A stretch of DNA of 33,989 bases from NCBI GenBank assembly GCA_002842695.1, contig PHDT01000023.1, forward strand, positions 1-33,989, read 5' to 3'. The translations under genes and the position numbers were made by a program. Source of the DNA: Bacteroidetes bacterium HGW-Bacteroidetes-10 (GTDB lineage Bacteria; Bacteroidota; Bacteroidia; Bacteroidales; UBA932). Shown here piece after piece: positions 1 through 7,067 of this stretch (the stretch's first letter is position 1; every line of letters starts with the position of its first letter). The notes beneath the pieces were generated by a model, which worked only from the letters and a program-made list of their open reading frames with translations, was not told where the DNA came from and made no database searches.

Positions 1-158
1 TACTGGTTCTGCATGACATGCTGGGCCTTAACAACGAATTTTCTCCGAGATTTCTGAGAAGATACCATAACCTGCACGACGAAATACTCGGTGCAGTTCA
101 GAATTATATAAAAGACGTAAAAAGCCAGGATTTTCCTAATGAAAGAGAACAATACTAA
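1..158 (+). CDS. panB: 3-methyl-2-oxobutanoate hydroxymethyltransferase, C-terminal end (partial)
   Basis: Only the last 51 or so codons are present; the 5' part lies outside the window. The reading frame begins at base 3 and stops with TAA at 156-158. The peptide contains VLHDMLGL, then FSPRFLRRY and the C-terminal FPNEREQY, which I recognise as the end of ketopantoate hydroxymethyltransferase. That cytoplasmic enzyme makes ketopantoate for pantothenate and CoA synthesis from 2-oxoisovalerate and methylene-tetrahydrofolate. The stop overlaps the start of the downstream pseudouridine synthase by 20 bp, so the two are translationally coupled. PanB next to an RluA-type gene is an order I associate with Bacteroidales. 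Confidence 0.85.
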   Translation, partial: LVLHDMLGLNNEFSPRFLRRYHNLHDEILGAVQNYIKDVKSQDFPNEREQY

Positions 159-945
159 TAAACCGCTTAAGCCGGTGAAGAAAATAGTTCGCGGAGCGAA
201 GAGCAAGCACACAGATGTTGAAGTTTATAACTTTGAACCGGGCAGTGAGGAGCCGCAGGCTCTGAACCTTGAGATTCTCTTTGAGGATAATCACCTGATT
301 GTGATAAACAAGAGGGCAGGGGAGATTGTACAGGGTGACAAGACCGGAGACGAGCCTCTCAGTGAGAAGGTTGCACGCTTTATTGCTATGCGTGACCAGA
401 AGCCGGGCGAGGCATTCATTGGCGTACCCCACAGGCTGGACAGGCCTGTGAGCGGGATTGTGATCTTTGCCAAGACCTCCAAGGCTCTCGAACGCATGAA
501 CGAGATGTTCCGCAACGGCAGTGTAGACAAGAGATACTGGGCAATTGTTGCAGGCAAGCCTGCCGAGGATCAGGGCGAACTTCTCCATCACCTCACCCGC
601 AACGAGAAACAGAACAAGACCTATGCAACTGCGCTTCCAAAGCCTGGTTCAAAAGAGGCCAGACTCCGCTACAAATTCCTTGCTGGCGGCGACAGATACA
701 ACCTCCTCGAGATTGAACTGCTCACCGGCCGCCACCACCAGATCAGGTGTCAGCTTGCCGCCATTGGTTGCATCATCAAAGGCGACCTCAAATACGGAGC
801 CCCGCGCTCCAACCCCGACGGCAGCATCTCGCTCCACTCCCGCAGCGTCCGCTTCACCCACCCCGTAAAGAAGAGCGAAGTCTTCATCATCGCCCCGCCA
901 CCACAAGACAACCTGTGGAACGCGTTTCTGAAGATGCTGGAGTAG
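139..945 (+). CDS. RluA-family RNA pseudouridine synthase
   Basis: 268 residues. Isomerises uridine to pseudouridine in RNA; which rRNA or tRNA site cannot be read from the sequence. The family signature HRLDRPVSG is at about residues 98-106, with the catalytic aspartate at D101. Further conserved blocks are the KRYWAIVAG strand and LLTGRHHQIRCQLA near residue 200. The first 45 residues are basic and lack a recognisable S4 RNA-binding domain, so this resembles the short RluA-like class (RluC/RluD core without S4). The ATG at 139 lies inside the end of panB, consistent with a shared transcript. No terminator follows; the next 780 bp is repeat sequence. Confidence 0.9.
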   Translation: MKENNTNKPLKPVKKIVRGAKSKHTDVEVYNFEPGSEEPQALNLEILFEDNHLIVINKRAGEIVQGDKTGDEPLSEKVARFIAMRDQKPGEAFIGVPHRLDRPVSGIVIFAKTSKALERMNEMFRNGSVDKRYWAIVAGKPAEDQGELLHHLTRNEKQNKTYATALPKPGSKEARLRYKFLAGGDRYNLLEIELLTGRHHQIRCQLAAIGCIIKGDLKYGAPRSNPDGSISLHSRSVRFTHPVKKSEVFIIAPPPQDNLWNAFLKMLE

Positions 946-993
946 ATTTTTTTTGACACCCGGGCGGCTGTAACTAACATAAAATCAATGATT

Positions 994-1034
994 AACAAGT
1001 TGGTCTGACATCTCATATGTCAGACCAACTTGTT
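994..1034. repeat. 18-bp perfect inverted repeat, unit 1
   Basis: The left arm at 994-1011 (AACAAGTTGGTCTGACAT) is exactly complementary to 1017-1034, with a 5-nt loop CTCAT. Outer arms GCTGTAACT (967-975) and AGTTACAGC (1053-1061) enclose it. It lies 49 bp after the pseudouridine synthase stop but has no clear U-tract, so a terminator role is uncertain. Confidence 0.85.
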
Positions 1035-1216
1035 GTTTACTGGTGATGAGTGAGTTACAGCGGTGCGGGTCGGGCATGTGTCGCTCTGAAAATGGTTGAA
1101 TTGACAGGCTTTTTGGCACTTTTTTGAAAAGTGCAGAAAACCAAGCCTGATATGCGTTTTGAATCAAAATTTGCCCGACCCCGCAAGGCTGTAACATCCA
1201 GTAAATCAACGATAGC

Positions 1217-1253
1217 CACTTTGTCCCCGCGGATCATCCGCGGGGACAAAGTG
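1217..1253. repeat. 16-bp perfect inverted repeat, unit 2
   Basis: The arm CACTTTGTCCCCGCGG (1217-1232) pairs exactly with 1238-1253 across a 5-nt loop. The unit is flanked by CGACCC..GGCTGTAAC on the left and GTTGCAGCC..GGGTCG on the right, which also pair. It is repeated 306 bp downstream. Confidence 0.9.
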
Positions 1254-1522
1254 CCAATCGCAGATAGTCAGTGAGTTGCAGCCGCACGGGTCGAAGATAT
1301 TTTGTCTGTAATAATCATCGGAAACCAACGACAGGTATGATAAAACGACAACCACATGCAAGCATGAAAAACCTTTGCCGGAGGCTTACTCAAGCCGGGC
1401 CTGCCCGGCACCTTCTTTTTTGAGCGCCCAAACCAACAGATTGACAGGAATTTACAATAATTTTTAGATAAGATTTTCAGCCAGACCCGTATCGCTGTAA
1501 CATGTTGTAAATCAACGATAGC

Positions 1523-1559
1523 CACTTTGTCCCCGCGGATCAACCGCGGGGACAAAGTG
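1523..1559. repeat. 16-bp perfect inverted repeat, unit 3
   Basis: This carries the same stem as unit 2, offset by 306 bp. Loop bases are ATCAA instead of ATCAT, and one further outer base pair is gained (C1522 with G1560). The surrounding roughly 220 bp also matches unit 2, so this is a tandem duplication rather than chance. Confidence 0.9.
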
Positions 1560-1722
1560 GCAGTCGCAGATAGTCAGTGAGTTGCAGCCACACGGGTCGA
1601 AGATATTTTGTCTGTAATAATCATCGGAAACCAATGACAGGTTTGATAAAGCGACAACCACATGCAAGCATGAAAAACCTTTGCCAAAGGCTTACTCTCG
1701 CCGGGCCTGCCCGGCACCTTCT

Positions 1723-2313
1723 TTAAGCAAGAAATGATGAGACGTCCTCACCCCTGGCGGCGGCTTCGCGAATCTGGGTTGAGGAGATGTTGATCCGGGG
1801 AGCGGCGATGAGGCGGGTGCCGTACTTTTGGCAGAGAGAATCGGCATCAAAGCCTTTACGGGGGTATACCCAGACTTCGAATTCGTCAAGGAGGACCTGC
1901 CAGCTGTGCCATTTTTCGATGATGGCGAGGTTGTCGGCACCAATTATGAGGATGAGGTTTTCTCCGGGATAGATCTTGTCGCGCATTTCGCGCATGGTGT
2001 TGATGGTGTAGAGGGGAGGGGTCATCGAGAATTCGATGTCGGAGACATCTATTTGAAATTTTGGAGGAAGTTCGCCGGATATTTCACCAGGATTTTCGCC
2101 GGTGAGGCGGGTGGTTAGGCGGCGGGCTGCGGAGCGGACCGCCGCCAGTCTTTGTTGTGGTGTTGAGTTGGCGGCCTGGTCCTTGAGCGGGTTTTGCGGG
2201 CTTACCACAAGCACCAGCTTGTCAAGCCCGCCGTCGGTAAGAAGCCATTTTGAGATTGCGGCGTGACCGGTGTGAAACGGGTTGAAGGATCCAAAATAAA
2301 GGCCGGTTTTCAT
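1723..2313 (-). CDS. nadD: Nicotinate-nucleotide adenylyltransferase
   Basis: 196 residues, usual length for NadD. Transfers AMP from ATP to nicotinate mononucleotide to give deamido-NAD in NAD synthesis; cytoplasmic. The nucleotidyltransferase signature GSFNPFHTGH sits at residues 8-17 with H14 and H17 of the HxGH motif. The C-terminal ISSTQIR motif (near residue 177) is the second nucleotide-binding block of this superfamily. The start codon overlaps the gmk stop by one base (TAATG), so the pair is translationally coupled, an arrangement common in Bacteroidales. The stop lies directly against the repeat array, and unit 3 extends to within a few bases of it. Confidence 0.93.
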   Translation of the reverse strand: MKTGLYFGSFNPFHTGHAAISKWLLTDGGLDKLVLVVSPQNPLKDQAANSTPQQRLAAVRSAARRLTTRLTGENPGEISGELPPKFQIDVSDIEFSMTPPLYTINTMREMRDKIYPGENLILIIGADNLAIIEKWHSWQVLLDEFEVWVYPRKGFDADSLCQKYGTRLIAAPRINISSTQIREAAARGEDVSSFLA

Positions 2314-2885
2314 TATCTTTTGAAATAGGTTTCGACTGCCCTCTCTGCTTCGTGAAGCGACGATTCGAGTTTGTCGTTAGTGATAATCATATCAAAGCCG
2401 TCTGCATAGGTCATCTCAAGCGCCGCCTTGGCAACACGCTTTTCGATTGCCTCAGGAGAGTCGGTTCCTCTGTTTACCAGACGCTCACGCAGGGTTTCTA
2501 TTGACGGCGGGCTGATGAAGATTGCAAGCGCCTTGTCGCCGTATAGTTTTTTGAGGTTGAGTCCGCCAACAACATCTATATCAAACAGTGTTACATGTCC
2601 TTTTGCCCAGATTCTCTCCACTTCGCTTTTAAGGGTGCCGTAGTAAAATCCTTTGTATACCTCTTCGTGCTCAACAAATTCACCTGCGGCAATCCTGCTT
2701 TCAAACTCCTCCTTTGACAGAAAGAAGTACTCCCTGCCATTCTGTTCCTCTCCTCGAGGTTCGCGCGAGGTTGCCGATATTGAGAATTCCAGATAGTCAT
2801 ACCTGGTAAGAAGATGTTGTACAATCGTGCTTTTACCCGCCCCCGACGGAGCAGAAAAAATCAGCACATTTCTATCTTTATTCAC
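2313..2885 (-). CDS. gmk: Guanylate kinase
   Basis: 190 residues. Phosphorylates GMP or dGMP to the diphosphate with ATP. The P-loop SAPSGAGKST is at residues 11-20. The GMP-binding stretch SISATSREPRGEEQNGREYFF follows at about 35-55, and the lid region RLVNRGTDS..I.KR lies near 135-150. Full length. First gene of a two-gene operon with nadD on the minus strand; a short 34-bp gap separates it from the upstream creatininase-family gene, so all three may be cotranscribed. Confidence 0.95.
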   Translation of the reverse strand: MNKDRNVLIFSAPSGAGKSTIVQHLLTRYDYLEFSISATSREPRGEEQNGREYFFLSKEEFESRIAAGEFVEHEEVYKGFYYGTLKSEVERIWAKGHVTLFDIDVVGGLNLKKLYGDKALAIFISPPSIETLRERLVNRGTDSPEAIEKRVAKAALEMTYADGFDMIITNDKLESSLHEAERAVETYFKR

Positions 2886-2919
2886 TAATTCTGTATTTTA
2901 ATTTCCAAATATAAAAATC

Positions 2920-3687
2920 TTACTCCTCGTAAAGTTCCTCTTCACTCTCTGCCCGAGAGAAATCCAGAATAAATTTTCCGATTTTGTCCACGCAGTCATT
3001 TATAAATTTCTCGCCCTTCTCTGCTGTAGCCTTTGCAGGATTTCCCACTCCGGTATCTTCTGAGATGTATATCCAGCGGCGCGGAGTCCATGCCCATTTT
3101 TCACGGAGGCCTTCAATTTTGAAAAGTTTTTCGGCGCCGCGGCCCGCATCCTTTAGCGGCGCCACCAGTTCAGGTGCTTCGTGCAGCATTGCCGATGTCT
3201 CCAGCTCGCCTGCGTGGTCTCCCGGCTCGTCAAAGTATTTGTCGGCCTTACAGGCAGTCCACCAGTTTACTGAGGCCATAAGGATGTCCGGAAATTCAAG
3301 TGAGAGTTCGCGTATAATGGGCTGAAAAGCGTTTCCGCCGTGTGCGTTTATTATAATCAGCTTACGGATTTCGTGATTTTCAAGAACAAAGAGGATGTCC
3401 CGGATAATTGCAAGCTGAGTTGTGGGGTTCATGTGCATGCATAGCGGCACCTCCATCTGCCCGCTGTTTACTCCGTACGCTATTGAAGGCAGGACAATGG
3501 CTCCGGCCCCCTTCTTGTTTGCAATTCCGGCAGCCGCTGCCGATACCTTTTCGGCAAGAATTGTGTCTGTGCCGTATGGAAGGTGAAGGTTGTGGGCTTC
3601 AGTGGCTCCCCACGGAAGAATTGCAACATTGTAAATGGTATTTTTTACTGTGTTCCAGTTGGTTTCCTGAAGGATATGAGTTTTCAT
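2920..3687 (-). CDS. Creatininase-family amidohydrolase
   Basis: 255 residues. The family consists of cytoplasmic metal-dependent amidohydrolases (creatinine amidohydrolase, F420/mycofactocin relatives); the substrate here is unknown. The metal-binding pattern is visible: GATEAHNLHLPYGTD at 28-41 gives E30, H32, H35 and D41, NAHGGNA at 114-120 gives H116, and HAGELETS at 158-165 gives E161. All key residues are kept, so it should be active. The C-terminus is acidic (ESEEELYEE). It is divergent from fba and upstream of gmk-nadD on the same strand. No neighbouring redox-cofactor genes support an MftE-like role. Confidence 0.85.
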   Translation of the reverse strand: MKTHILQETNWNTVKNTIYNVAILPWGATEAHNLHLPYGTDTILAEKVSAAAAGIANKKGAGAIVLPSIAYGVNSGQMEVPLCMHMNPTTQLAIIRDILFVLENHEIRKLIIINAHGGNAFQPIIRELSLEFPDILMASVNWWTACKADKYFDEPGDHAGELETSAMLHEAPELVAPLKDAGRGAEKLFKIEGLREKWAWTPRRWIYISEDTGVGNPAKATAEKGEKFINDCVDKIGKFILDFSRAESEEELYEE

Positions 3688-3713
3688 CTGTTCCTGGTTT
3701 GATGCAAAGTTAG

Positions 3714-3741
3714 TGTTTCATGTTATTAATTTGTATTTTTG
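3714..3741 (+). promoter_or_regulatory. Predicted promoter for fba
   Basis: TATTTTTG at 3734-3741 matches the Bacteroidota -7 consensus TAnnTTTG. A GTTT-like -33 element lies about 17-20 bp upstream. The predicted start would be near 3745, which supports translation from the ATG at 3808 with a leader of about 60 nt. Confidence 0.5.
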
Positions 3742-3807
3742 CATGATTTTTGAATGAATCGGGGCAGAAAAAATCAAGATAATAATAACTCCAAACATAA
3801 TATAGTT

Positions 3808-4770
3808 ATGATTTCATACAAAGAACTTGGCTTGGTAAACTCTAAAGAGCTTTTTGCCAAAGCAGTAAAGGGCGGATACGCTATTCCGGCCTTCAATTTT
3901 AATAACATGGAGCAAATGCAGGCGATTATCGCTGCCTGTGTTGAGACCAAATCGCCTGTTATCCTTCAGGTTTCAAGCGGAGCACGCAAATATGCAAACC
4001 AGACTTTGCTAAGATATATGGCTCAGGGTGCTGTTGAGTACGCAAAAGAGCTTGGACAGAACATTCCTATCGTTCTTCACCTTGACCACGGAGACTCTTT
4101 TGAGCTGTGCAAATCCTGCATTGACATGGGATTCTCTTCAGTAATGATTGATGGTTCGCACCACTCTTTCGAAAAGAACATTGAACTTACAAAACAGGTA
4201 GTTGAGTATGCACATGCTCACGGCGTTACTGTAGAAGGAGAACTTGGTGTTCTTGCCGGTGTAGAGGATGAGGTTTCTGCTGAACACCATACCTACACTC
4301 AGCCTGAGGAGGTTGAAGAGTTCGTGAAGAGAACCGGTGTTGACTCACTTGCAATCTCTATCGGAACTTCACACGGAGCTTTCAAATTCAAACCTGGTCA
4401 AAAACCAGAAATCCGCCTTGACATCCTTAAAGAGATTGAGCAGAGAATCCCCGGATTCCCTATCGTTCTCCACGGTGCATCAAGCGTTCCGCAGGATGTT
4501 GTTGCTGACATTAACAAATATGGCGGCAAACTTGAGGACTCTATCGGAATTCCTGAGGACCAGCTTCGCAAAGCTGCTGCAAGTGCTGTTTGCAAAATCA
4601 ACATCGACTCAGACGGCCGCCTGGCTATGACCGCAGCAATCCGCAAGGTATTTGCTGAGAAACCTGCCGAATTCGACCCGCGCAAATACCTCGGCCCTGC
4701 CCGCGACGCCCTTCAGAATCTTTACAAACATAAGATTGTGAATGTGCTGGGTAGTAATGATAAGATCTAA
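3808..4770 (+). CDS. fba: Class II fructose-bisphosphate aldolase
   Basis: 320 residues from the ATG at 3808. An in-frame ATG at 3754 would add 18 low-complexity residues (NNN and similar); I prefer 3808 because MISYKELGLVNSKELFAKA is the natural start of this family in Bacteroidales. Cleaves fructose 1,6-bisphosphate to DHAP and glyceraldehyde 3-phosphate in glycolysis and gluconeogenesis. Zinc and substrate residues lie in VLHLDHGDS, EGELGVLAG, ISIGTSHG, LHGASSVP and KINIDSDGR. The codon usage looks that of a highly expressed gene. It stands alone and is followed by a strong terminator. Confidence 0.95.
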   Translation: MISYKELGLVNSKELFAKAVKGGYAIPAFNFNNMEQMQAIIAACVETKSPVILQVSSGARKYANQTLLRYMAQGAVEYAKELGQNIPIVLHLDHGDSFELCKSCIDMGFSSVMIDGSHHSFEKNIELTKQVVEYAHAHGVTVEGELGVLAGVEDEVSAEHHTYTQPEEVEEFVKRTGVDSLAISIGTSHGAFKFKPGQKPEIRLDILKEIEQRIPGFPIVLHGASSVPQDVVADINKYGGKLEDSIGIPEDQLRKAAASAVCKINIDSDGRLAMTAAIRKVFAEKPAEFDPRKYLGPARDALQNLYKHKIVNVLGSNDKI

Positions 4771-4830
4771 TTATCAAGGCTGATATTTAATACAGCAAAA
4801 AGGCTTCAAACCTGATGCTGCATAAGAATT

Positions 4831-4862
4831 GAGACTTCCTTTAACAGGGAAGTCTCTTTTTT
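4831..4862 (+). terminator. Intrinsic terminator after fba
   Basis: The stem GAGACTTCC (4831-4839) pairs with GGAAGTCTC (4848-4856) and is followed directly by a T-run to 4862. It lies 60 bp after the fba stop. Confidence 0.9.
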
Positions 4863-4885
4863 ATTTATAAGTATTTATGGCTGTA

Positions 4886-5049
4886 TAAGCTCAGCCAACG
4901 CAACGCATTTTTTCTTTACGCTTTTTTCTTCGTGTTTTCAGGGGCTTGCGGGACTCCTCGCTCCGCTCGTCAGACAGTCCTCAGCCTTTTTCCTGAAAAC
5001 ACTTCAGTAAAAAACTAAAAAAATGCGATTTTGCTTATGTCTGAGCTTA
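4886..5049. repeat. 164-bp imperfect hairpin element
   Basis: Outer arms TAAGCTCAG (4886-4894) and CTGAGCTTA (5041-5049) are perfect complements. A further inner pair is GTGTTTTCAGG (4932-4942) with CCTGAAAACAC (4992-5002), and T-rich and A-rich stretches between them also pair. The tip contains GGACTCCTCGCTCCGCTCG, a word I associate with dispersed Bacteroidales intergenic repeats. No ORF is present. Confidence 0.7.
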
Positions 5050-5207
5050 AACACTCTTATTATTCAATTCAAATTAATTTTTGAGACTTTCCAAATATCA
5101 GCAGAAGCCAATATATTATGCATAATCAATCAGTTATAAAACTTTTTGTCCTGTATGATATGATTAAATAATCAGCTTGATAAGTAGTCTAAAGTAAAAG
5201 AAAAAAT

Positions 5208-5555
5208 TTACCTGGCAGGATTCCTGAGAATGTACAGATTATCAGTGTGTTAAATTTTAAGAAAACAGAATCGTTCTGAGTTTTAAAAAGTGTTGTGCTT
5301 GATAATCAATTAATTGTTAGGAATCCTGCCAGGCAACGATTTGCGGATTATAAATGCGCGCGCAGCGCTGCACCTTCACCGGCAGCAAAGCTGACGGTAC
5401 CTTCTTTGAAGTTGGGAACAGAAAGATTTAACATGTCAGCCTAATTTACATGTATCAGAATATCAGTAAAATACAATGCCTGCTAATTGAAAAAATCTAA
5501 AATCAGAAATTGTAAATAGCTGTTTATTAGTTGTATGTAAATTAGGCTGACATGT
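5208..5555. repeat. Composite double-hairpin repeat, copy 1
   Basis: Two long inverted repeats are joined by a conserved linker. First pair: 5208-5225 with 5319-5336 (18 bp, one mismatch, 93-nt loop that itself contains CAGAA-TCG-TTCTG). Linker: 5356-5410, nearly identical to 11214-11268. Second pair: 5431-5450 with 5536-5555 (20 bp, perfect, 85-nt loop). No gene lies in 4771-5576. The element is next to the 3' end of the photolyase gene. Confidence 0.85.
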
Positions 5556-5576
5556 GCAATTTGTAAATACTCACAT

Positions 5577-6941
5577 TTAGCCTTTCAATGCCCTGGCATA
5601 TGTGGCCAGTGCTCTGTCGCGGGCGAATTTGTGGTCGACCATTGGTTTTGATTGTAATTCGGGCACCCAGCGGGTGATGTAGCGGCCGGCGGGGTCGAAT
5701 TTGCGGGCTTGCTCGGTGGGGTTGAAGACCCGGAAGTAGGGTGCGGCATCGCAGCCTGAGCCGGCCGCCCACTGCCAGTTGCCCACGTTTGAGGCGAGGT
5801 CGTAATCGAGCAGTTTTGAGGCGAAGTATGCTTCGCCAATCCGCCAGTCCACAAGCAGGTGTTTGGTGAGGAAGCTTGCGACCACCATTCTAACGCGGTT
5901 GTGCATATGACCGGTGGTGTTGAGTTCGCGCATCCCGGCATCTACCAGCGGGTAGCCGGTTTCACCGGCCATCCAGCGCTCAATTTCGGTCTCGTCATTG
6001 CGCCACTCAATAAGGTCGTATTGCCTTTTAAAAGAGCTGGTTGCAGAGTGAGGGAAATTGAAAATAATCTGCTGAAAGAATTCGCGCCAGATTATTTCGC
6101 CCAGCCAGGTGTCGTTATGTTCAAGAGCTATGGCTGCCACCTCGCGGACACTCACAGTCCCGAATCTCAGGTGAACTCCTATTCCTGTTGTCCCGTTCTC
6201 AATTGCCGGGTAGTCGCGGGTTTTGCCATAGTTATCAATAATTGAAAAGTCGGGGCTCCAGCGGGCATCCGGCGATTCGCATTCATTGAATCCAATATCT
6301 GCAAGCCCTGGAATTGAGTTAAAATTCTCCGCCGCCGGCAAAATTCTTCCGGCTAAAGCCGGCAGGGAAGCACTTTTCAGAAGATTTTCCCTGTCACCGG
6401 CCAGTGTTGCACGCCAGAGTTTAGAGTAGGGTGTATAGATGGTGTAAGGGTTTCCGTCTGTCTTGAGTACTTCGCGGGGGGAGAGGATCACATGGTCTTT
6501 GATTTTATGAAGGCCGATTCCCTTTGCCTGAAGCAGTGCCGCCACCTCTTTGTCCCTTTCAAGGGCGTATGGTTCGTAGTCGTCGCCGCAATAGACGCCG
6601 GCAATTGAGTTAACTGAATTAACTGAATTTGCTGAATTATCTGAATTATCTGTGCCGAGCGAATTTAAAAGTAACTCAAATGCCTCTGCCGGCCGGCCGT
6701 GGAGGCAGAGCAGTGAATCTTTGATGCCGGTAAGGGCAGAAATGTCTGAGTTGAGGTTGGTGAGTGCTTTATGAATGAAACTTACCCTTTTGTCTTCGCG
6801 TGAGGGGAGCTGGTCAAGAATTACAGTATCAAAAATGAACAGGGGCAGAACCCTCAACCCGCCGGCCAGCGCGGCCTCAAGTGCACGATTGTCTTTCAGC
6901 CTGATATCCCGCCTGAACCACACTATATTTACCCTCTCCAT
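5577..6941 (-). CDS. phr: Deoxyribodipyrimidine photolyase (class I)
   Basis: 454 residues from the ATG at 6941, which is preceded by a strong AGGAGG site; the in-frame ATG at 6968 lies upstream of the predicted promoter start. Light-driven repair of cyclobutane pyrimidine dimers with FAD. The N-terminal Rossmann domain (VWFRRDIRLKDNRAL) binds the antenna cofactor. The C-terminal FAD domain shows GIGVHLRFGTVSVREV, WREFFQQI, WMAGETGYPLVDAGMREL, HNRVRMVVASFLTKHLL, DYDLASNVGNWQWAAGSGCD and RVFNPTEQ. A loop carries 9-bp coding repeats (NSx units) at 6607-6651. Cryptochrome is the main alternative, but the full repair-type FAD site favours photolyase. Confidence 0.93.
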   Translation of the reverse strand: MERVNIVWFRRDIRLKDNRALEAALAGGLRVLPLFIFDTVILDQLPSREDKRVSFIHKALTNLNSDISALTGIKDSLLCLHGRPAEAFELLLNSLGTDNSDNSANSVNSVNSIAGVYCGDDYEPYALERDKEVAALLQAKGIGLHKIKDHVILSPREVLKTDGNPYTIYTPYSKLWRATLAGDRENLLKSASLPALAGRILPAAENFNSIPGLADIGFNECESPDARWSPDFSIIDNYGKTRDYPAIENGTTGIGVHLRFGTVSVREVAAIALEHNDTWLGEIIWREFFQQIIFNFPHSATSSFKRQYDLIEWRNDETEIERWMAGETGYPLVDAGMRELNTTGHMHNRVRMVVASFLTKHLLVDWRIGEAYFASKLLDYDLASNVGNWQWAAGSGCDAAPYFRVFNPTEQARKFDPAGRYITRWVPELQSKPMVDHKFARDRALATYARALKG

Positions 6942-6965
6942 ACTTTCCTCCTGTTTTCTTTCATA

Positions 6966-6973
6966 CAAACTTA
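6966..6973 (-). promoter_or_regulatory. Predicted -7 box for photolyase
   Basis: On the minus strand this reads TAAGTTTG, a full match to TAnnTTTG. The predicted start near 6962 leaves a short leader carrying the AGGAGG ribosome site before the ATG at 6941. Confidence 0.5.
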
Positions 6974-7067
6974 ATAAAATTTGTACCTTTATCTCTGAGT
7001 TACATTAATATCTTCATTAAGAAAAGCAGATTAATTTAACTGCGAATAACCCTCATAACCCCCAGCT

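Larger units (their letters stand above)
946..1722. repeat. Gene-free repeat array with three hairpin units
   Basis: No credible gene is present. The region holds three related units. Each has outer inverted arms (a GGCTGTAAC-like left arm, a GTTGCAGCC or AGTTACAGC right arm) around an inner near-perfect hairpin. Inner hairpins are at 994-1034, 1217-1253 and 1523-1559. Units 2 and 3 are direct repeats offset by exactly 306 bp: about 1201-1421 matches 1507-1727 with few differences. Each ends with GCCGGGCCTGCCCGGC followed by ACCTTCTTT. Unit 1 is diverged and has an unrelated stem sequence that is still perfectly self-complementary. Confidence 0.85.

Noticed and set aside
1055-1555. Two small minus-strand ORFs with nearly identical N-termini (MSPRxIRGDKVAIVDL) that look like paralogues
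   Set aside because: Both start inside the hairpins of repeat units 2 and 3; the similarity is produced by the 306-bp DNA repeat and the downstream parts do not resemble each other or any family.
1201-1727. CRISPR array
   Set aside because: Only two good copies, each over 200 bp, with large imperfect inverted arms and no short unique spacers or cas genes.
3754-3807. Upstream start codon for fba
   Set aside because: Adds 18 low-complexity residues absent from the family; the predicted promoter and family N-terminus favour 3808.
6941-6968. Upstream start codon for photolyase at 6968
   Set aside because: It overlaps the predicted -7 box, while the ATG at 6941 has an AGGAGG site just upstream.
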